From Propionibacteriaceae bacterium (GTDB lineage: Bacteria; Actinomycetota; Actinomycetes; Propionibacteriales; Propionibacteriaceae): DNA of 9,407 nucleotides. The DNA is taken from NCBI GenBank assembly GCA_031254155.1, contig JAIRVA010000364.1, positions 1 through 9,407 on the forward strand, written 5' to 3'. Shown piece by piece: positions 6,847 through 9,407 of the stretch; positions within the stretch are counted from its first letter, which is position 1; the number at the start of each line of letters is the position of its first letter. Position numbers and translations under genes: made by a program. Under the pieces are notes generated by a model. The model had not been told where the DNA came from. It did no database searches and saw only the letters and a list, made by a program, of their open reading frames with translations.

Positions 6847-7005
6847 GTGTCGGATAAGTATGAGGGCGAGTTCTATTGCGTCAAGTGCAAAGAGAAGCGT
6901 ACTGCCAGCGGCAACATCGTCGTGAACGACAAGGGGACCCGCATGGCCAAGGGCAAGTGCCCGGTCTGCGGTACGAACCTCAACCGCATCCTCGGCAAAG
7001 CCTGA
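6847..7005 (+). CDS. DUF5679-like small zinc-ribbon protein
   Basis: This 52-residue protein begins at a GTG with a strong Shine-Dalgarno. It has two CxxC knuckles, C11-V-K-C14 and C38-P-V-C41 followed by G, separated by 23 residues. The segment between them is rich in Lys and Asn. The four cysteines fit a single tetrahedral zinc site of the rubredoxin/zinc-ribbon kind. The sequence matches my memory of the short actinobacterial DUF5679 proteins, whose function is unknown; nucleic-acid or protein binding is likely from the fold. The coding sequence is less GC-rich than its neighbours, which partly follows from its lysine content. A terminator-like hairpin 16 bp after the stop suggests that it ends a transcription unit, alone or behind the DUF2342 gene. 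The high lysine content and basic charge would suit RNA or ribosome contact, but this is inference. Confidence 0.85.
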   Translation: MSDKYEGEFYCVKCKEKRTASGNIVVNDKGTRMAKGKCPVCGTNLNRILGKA

Positions 7006-7020
7006 GAGATATCTCTGTTG

Positions 7021-7046
7021 GTGGGGGTGGCTTGGGCCGCCCCCAC
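7021..7046 (+). terminator. Probable intrinsic terminator after the zinc-ribbon gene
   Basis: GTGGGGGTGGC (7021-7031) pairs with GCCGCCCCCAC (7036-7046) across a 4-base loop, TTGG. This is an 11-bp stem with one G-T pair. It starts 16 bp after the TGA of the zinc-ribbon gene and is the strongest hairpin in the window. No T-run follows, as is frequent for actinobacterial terminators. It separates the zinc-ribbon gene from the ThiF-like gene. Confidence 0.6.
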
Positions 7047-7076
7047 TGGCATGTCCGGAAACTGACAAAAAAAGTC

Positions 7077-7085
7077 TGTGGATAA
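7077..7085 (-). promoter_or_regulatory. Perfect DnaA-box consensus in the spacer before the ThiF-like gene
   Basis: TGTGGATAA on the plus strand is the exact complement of the 9-mer TTATCCACA. It lies in non-coding sequence after an A7 run (7067-7073) and 30 bp before the ATG at 7115. CTGTGG (7076-7081) and CCACAG (7089-7094) also form a 6-bp inverted repeat around it. No second box was found close by, so this is not an origin. DnaA could act as a regulator here, or the match may be chance. Confidence 0.4.
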
Positions 7086-7114
7086 CCCCCACAGCCCGGT
7101 TGCAACGGAGCACG

Positions 7115-7993
7115 ATGGATGGTATGTACTATCCTCGGTTGCTCATCCCCCGTATCGCCGTCTGGCGTACCCCTCACGACCTCCATCTCGGAGGCCCCGA
7201 CAGTCCCGTCATTCTGACCGGGGTCCCGTCCGAAGTCCCCGCGCTGGTCGAGCTGCTGGACGGGCGGCACTCCGTCGAAGAACTGTCTGCCGCGGCCACG
7301 CCCCGCTGGACCAACTGGTTGCTCGCCGTCCTTGTCGAACGGGGCCTTCTGGCTGACGGTCCGTTGGTACCCGCCCCCCTGAGTGTCGAGGTCGCCGGCA
7401 CGGGTACCCTGGCCAAACGTCTGACGGCCCTCCTCACCGCCTCCCGGATCCCCGCGGGCGACCGGCTGCCCCGGGGGCGGTCCGCCACCCTCACCATCGT
7501 CGCCAGCGAGTCCGTCGAAGCGGACCGCGTCCTCGTCACCGACCTGCAAACCCGCCACCAGCCCCACCTCGTGGTCCGGGCGACCGAGGCCTCGGCCAGT
7601 GTGGGCCCGTTCGTCATCCCCGGTACGAGCTGCCTCACCTGTGCCGACCTGGCCCGGCGTGCCCTCGACCCCACCTGGCCGTTCCAGGTCTTCCAGCTCG
7701 CCCGGGTCGTGAGCCAGCCCGGCCCGGCCCTCGGCGTCTGGGCGAGTTCCACGGCGGTCAACCACGTCTTGGCGTACGCGCACGGCCTCACTCCCGAGTC
7801 GGCCTCGACGACGATCGAGATGTCAGGGTACGACGGGCGCCTCACGTACCGGGCCTGGCCCATCAACCCCGACTGTCCCCACCACGCCCAGCCGGTCGAG
7901 AGCGTCGAGGACGACCTGCCGGTCCGTGGTCATCCACAGCGGCGGCATGGAGGTCAGGAGGAACCGGCCGTACCGCGCCTTCAGCAGGCGTGA
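7115..7993 (+). CDS. ThiF/TOMM cyclodehydratase-like protein with RRE-like N-terminus
   Basis: This 292-residue protein starts at the ATG at 7115, four bases after GGAG; a TTG at 7100 is in frame but less well placed. Residues 7-85 resemble the winged-helix, PqqD-like RiPP recognition element, including LVELLDGRHSVEEL. A Rossmann-like segment follows, with a short glycine motif (VAGTGTL, residues 93-99). Residues 162-190 carry the conserved IPGTSCLTCADLARRALDP block with C173 and C176. C254-P-H-H near the end could complete a structural zinc site of the ThiF/E1 type. The family is close to TIGR03882 'cyclodehydratase' or leader-peptide-binding proteins, and similar genes sit near DUF2342 in other actinobacteria. 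No YcaO gene or precursor peptide is recognisable in the window, so a true RiPP role is unproven. The last roughly 35 residues are rich in Arg, Gln and His and lie wholly over the end of the opposite DinG gene, so they are probably an unconserved tail. Confidence 0.75.
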   Translation: MDGMYYPRLLIPRIAVWRTPHDLHLGGPDSPVILTGVPSEVPALVELLDGRHSVEELSAAATPRWTNWLLAVLVERGLLADGPLVPAPLSVEVAGTGTLAKRLTALLTASRIPAGDRLPRGRSATLTIVASESVEADRVLVTDLQTRHQPHLVVRATEASASVGPFVIPGTSCLTCADLARRALDPTWPFQVFQLARVVSQPGPALGVWASSTAVNHVLAYAHGLTPESASTTIEMSGYDGRLTYRAWPINPDCPHHAQPVESVEDDLPVRGHPQRRHGGQEEPAVPRLQQA

Positions 7994-9407
7994 GTCGAGG
8001 ATCGCCACGACGCCACGATCGGTGGTCCGGCGGATGAGCCGACCCGTCCCCTGGGCGAGCATGAGGCCGGCGTGGCGCAGCGCCACGTCCATGAAGCCGT
8101 TGCCACCGCGGCGGGACACATCCTCCTGACGGGCCTGGATGAGCGGCTCGTCCGGGCGCGGGAACGGGATCCGGTCGACGATCACGAGGTGGCAGGTCTC
8201 CCCCGGGGCATCCACGCCCTGCCAGAGCGAGATCGTGCCAAAGAGGGACAGGGCCGGTTCGGCCAGGAACTGGGCGATGAGGTCGGGCAGGTGGCCCTCA
8301 CCCTGGAGCAGGACCGCCTTGTCGGTGGTGTAGCGGACGAAGTCGGCCGCGCGTTCGGCCGCCCGCATTGACGAGAACAAGCCGAGGGTGTGCCCGCCCG
8401 CCGCGTCGACCAGATCCGCGATCTCCTGCAGGGCTTCGTCGCTGGTCCCATCGCGCCCGGGCGGCGGCAGGTGGCTGGCGACGTAGCAGATGCCTTGGCG
8501 GCGGTAGTCGAACGGCGAACCCACGTCGGCCGCGGTGTACGGGACGGCCTCCTCCGCCTCGGGCCCGCCGAGACCGATGGCGGCCTCGATGGGCGCGAAG
8601 GAGTCCCCGAGCTTGAGCGTGGCCGAGGTGAGGATAGAGGGCTGGTGGGTGAGGATCGCCTCCCGGATCGCCGTGTCGACCCGCAACGGGGCCACCACGA
8701 GCTGGGAGCCGAACTGCGGGCGGGCCGACACCCAGATGACGTCGGCCTCATCGCCGCCCGCGATCCGGGTGGCGATGTCGAACACCTCTTTGACCACGTT
8801 GGCGACCTGCTCCCGGCGGGTGTCGCCCGCGTCGTGGCCGACCGCCGACATGACCCGGCGGAGGACATTGCGCAGGTCAGCCGCCGCGGTGAGGATCGCG
8901 CCGCCCCGGACCAACCCGGGATCCGCGGTCTCCAGAGCCTCCGTGAAGCGCTCGACCACCCCGCGCAACTCGTCTTGGGTGTCGTCGGCGAGGTACGAGC
9001 CGGCCATCCGGGCCGCCCGCTCGGCCATCTGCGGGCTGAGTTCGTCGGTCAGGCAGTTCGTCACCCGCGCCGCGAGCTCGTGGGCCTCGTCGACGACGAG
9101 GACATCGGGGTCGAGCACTGCCCAGCCGTGCTCGGCCTCGAAGGCGACCACGGCGTGGTTGGTGACCACGAGCTGCGAGGCGGCGGCCTCCGCCCGGGCG
9201 GCCTGCACGAAACACTCCCCCACGTACTGGCAGGAGGCGCCCACGCATTCCCGGCCCGAGAGCGAGATCTGCGTCCAGGCCCGCGGCGAGTGGCCCGGGG
9301 CCAGGTCCCGGTCGCCGGACGCGCCATTCGCGGCCTGCTGCTCGGCCCAGTTCCGCAGGTGGACCACCTGCGCCCCGACAGGGGAGGCCGCGTCCACGAC
9401 CGCGTCC
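7823..9407 (-). CDS. dinG: DinG-family ATP-dependent DNA helicase with iron-sulfur cluster (5' end cut by window edge)
   Basis: The frame is open to the right edge, so the N-terminus with the Walker A motif and the first cluster cysteine is outside the window; 528 residues are visible. Numbering from the GTG at 9397, C51, C56 and C62 have the spacing C-x4-C-x5-C of the last three cluster ligands in E. coli DinG. LVVTNHAVVAFE and the DEAH box D103-H106 (VLVVDEAHEL) follow. Helicase domain 2 then shows ILTSATL (motif III, about 8617-8640), LGLFSSMRAAERA (motif IV, about 8355-8390), SLWQGVDAPGE (motif V, about 8200-8235) and LAQGTGRLIRR (motif VI, about 8030-8062). This is a superfamily 2, XPD-like 5'-3' helicase that resolves R-loops, D-loops and G-quadruplexes in repair and replication. 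The family's conserved C-terminus ends near LDALDRL (about 7900); about 25 further residues run into the ThiF-like gene. Confidence 0.93.
   Translation of the reverse strand, partial: DAVVDAASPVGAQVVHLRNWAEQQAANGASGDRDLAPGHSPRAWTQISLSGRECVGASCQYVGECFVQAARAEAAASQLVVTNHAVVAFEAEHGWAVLDPDVLVVDEAHELAARVTNCLTDELSPQMAERAARMAGSYLADDTQDELRGVVERFTEALETADPGLVRGGAILTAAADLRNVLRRVMSAVGHDAGDTRREQVANVVKEVFDIATRIAGGDEADVIWVSARPQFGSQLVVAPLRVDTAIREAILTHQPSILTSATLKLGDSFAPIEAAIGLGGPEAEEAVPYTAADVGSPFDYRRQGICYVASHLPPPGRDGTSDEALQEIADLVDAAGGHTLGLFSSMRAAERAADFVRYTTDKAVLLQGEGHLPDLIAQFLAEPALSLFGTISLWQGVDAPGETCHLVIVDRIPFPRPDEPLIQARQEDVSRRGGNGFMDVALRHAGLMLAQGTGRLIRRTTDRGVVAILDSRLLKARYGRFLLTSMPPLWMTTDRQVVLDALDRLGVVGTVGVDGPGPVREAPVVP

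Noticed and set aside
7077..7085. A replication origin at the DnaA box
   Set aside because: Only one perfect box was found and no dnaA, dnaN or gyrase gene is nearby.
7100..7132. TTGCAA (7100-7105) and TATGTA (7123-7128) with 17-bp spacing as a promoter
   Set aside because: The -10 match is poor and transcription would start inside the coding region, after the only start codon with a Shine-Dalgarno.
1..9407. Mobile elements, CRISPR arrays, tRNA or rRNA genes, or a defence island
   Set aside because: No transposase, integrase, regularly spaced repeats, cloverleaf or known defence domain was seen, and base composition is even apart from two short spacers.

Overview
This is a GC-rich, densely coded chromosomal segment from an actinobacterium. 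The basis is the strong third-position G/C bias, the GTG starts, and the gene set: an actinobacterial-type UPF0182 membrane protein, a YlbL-like PDZ/Lon-fold protein, a DUF2342 'zinc-dependent metalloprotease' family protein, a DUF5679 zinc ribbon, a ThiF/cyclodehydratase-like protein and DinG. As I recall it, the order UPF0182 - PDZ protein - DUF2342 is the same as Rv3193c-Rv3194c-Rv3195 in Mycobacterium tuberculosis, so the core looks vertically inherited. I cannot name the genus. No mobile element, CRISPR array, tRNA or rRNA was seen.

Layout. 3-1292 (+): 3' part of an M16B peptidase-like gene, cut by the left edge, of the non-catalytic subunit type. It meets head-on with 1302-4226 (-), a 974-residue UPF0182 protein, with 9 bp between the stops and a hairpin spanning both. 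4308-5345 (-) encodes a membrane-anchored PDZ/Lon-like protein that would be transcribed just ahead of the UPF0182 gene. A 66-bp divergent spacer separates it from 5412-6734 (+), the DUF2342 gene. Next come 6847-7005 (+), a 52-residue four-cysteine zinc ribbon, a terminator-like hairpin, a short AT-rich spacer with a perfect DnaA box, and 7115-7993 (+), a ThiF/RRE-like protein. The last gene runs 171 bp tail-to-tail into 7823-9407 (-), a DinG-type iron-sulfur DNA helicase cut by the right edge.

How the genes may relate. The PDZ and UPF0182 genes look like a two-gene unit for the cell envelope. The DUF2342 gene is divergent from them and shares their upstream region.

The most notable point is that three protease-fold proteins lie within about 6.7 kb and all lack their catalytic signature. 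The M16 protein has no HxxEH, which is normal for that subunit class. The Lon-like protein has Ala and His where the Ser-Lys dyad should be, which is unusual. The DUF2342 protein has RDVAR where a zincin HExxH would be. The rest of each fold is intact, so these look like retained pseudoenzymes rather than decaying genes.
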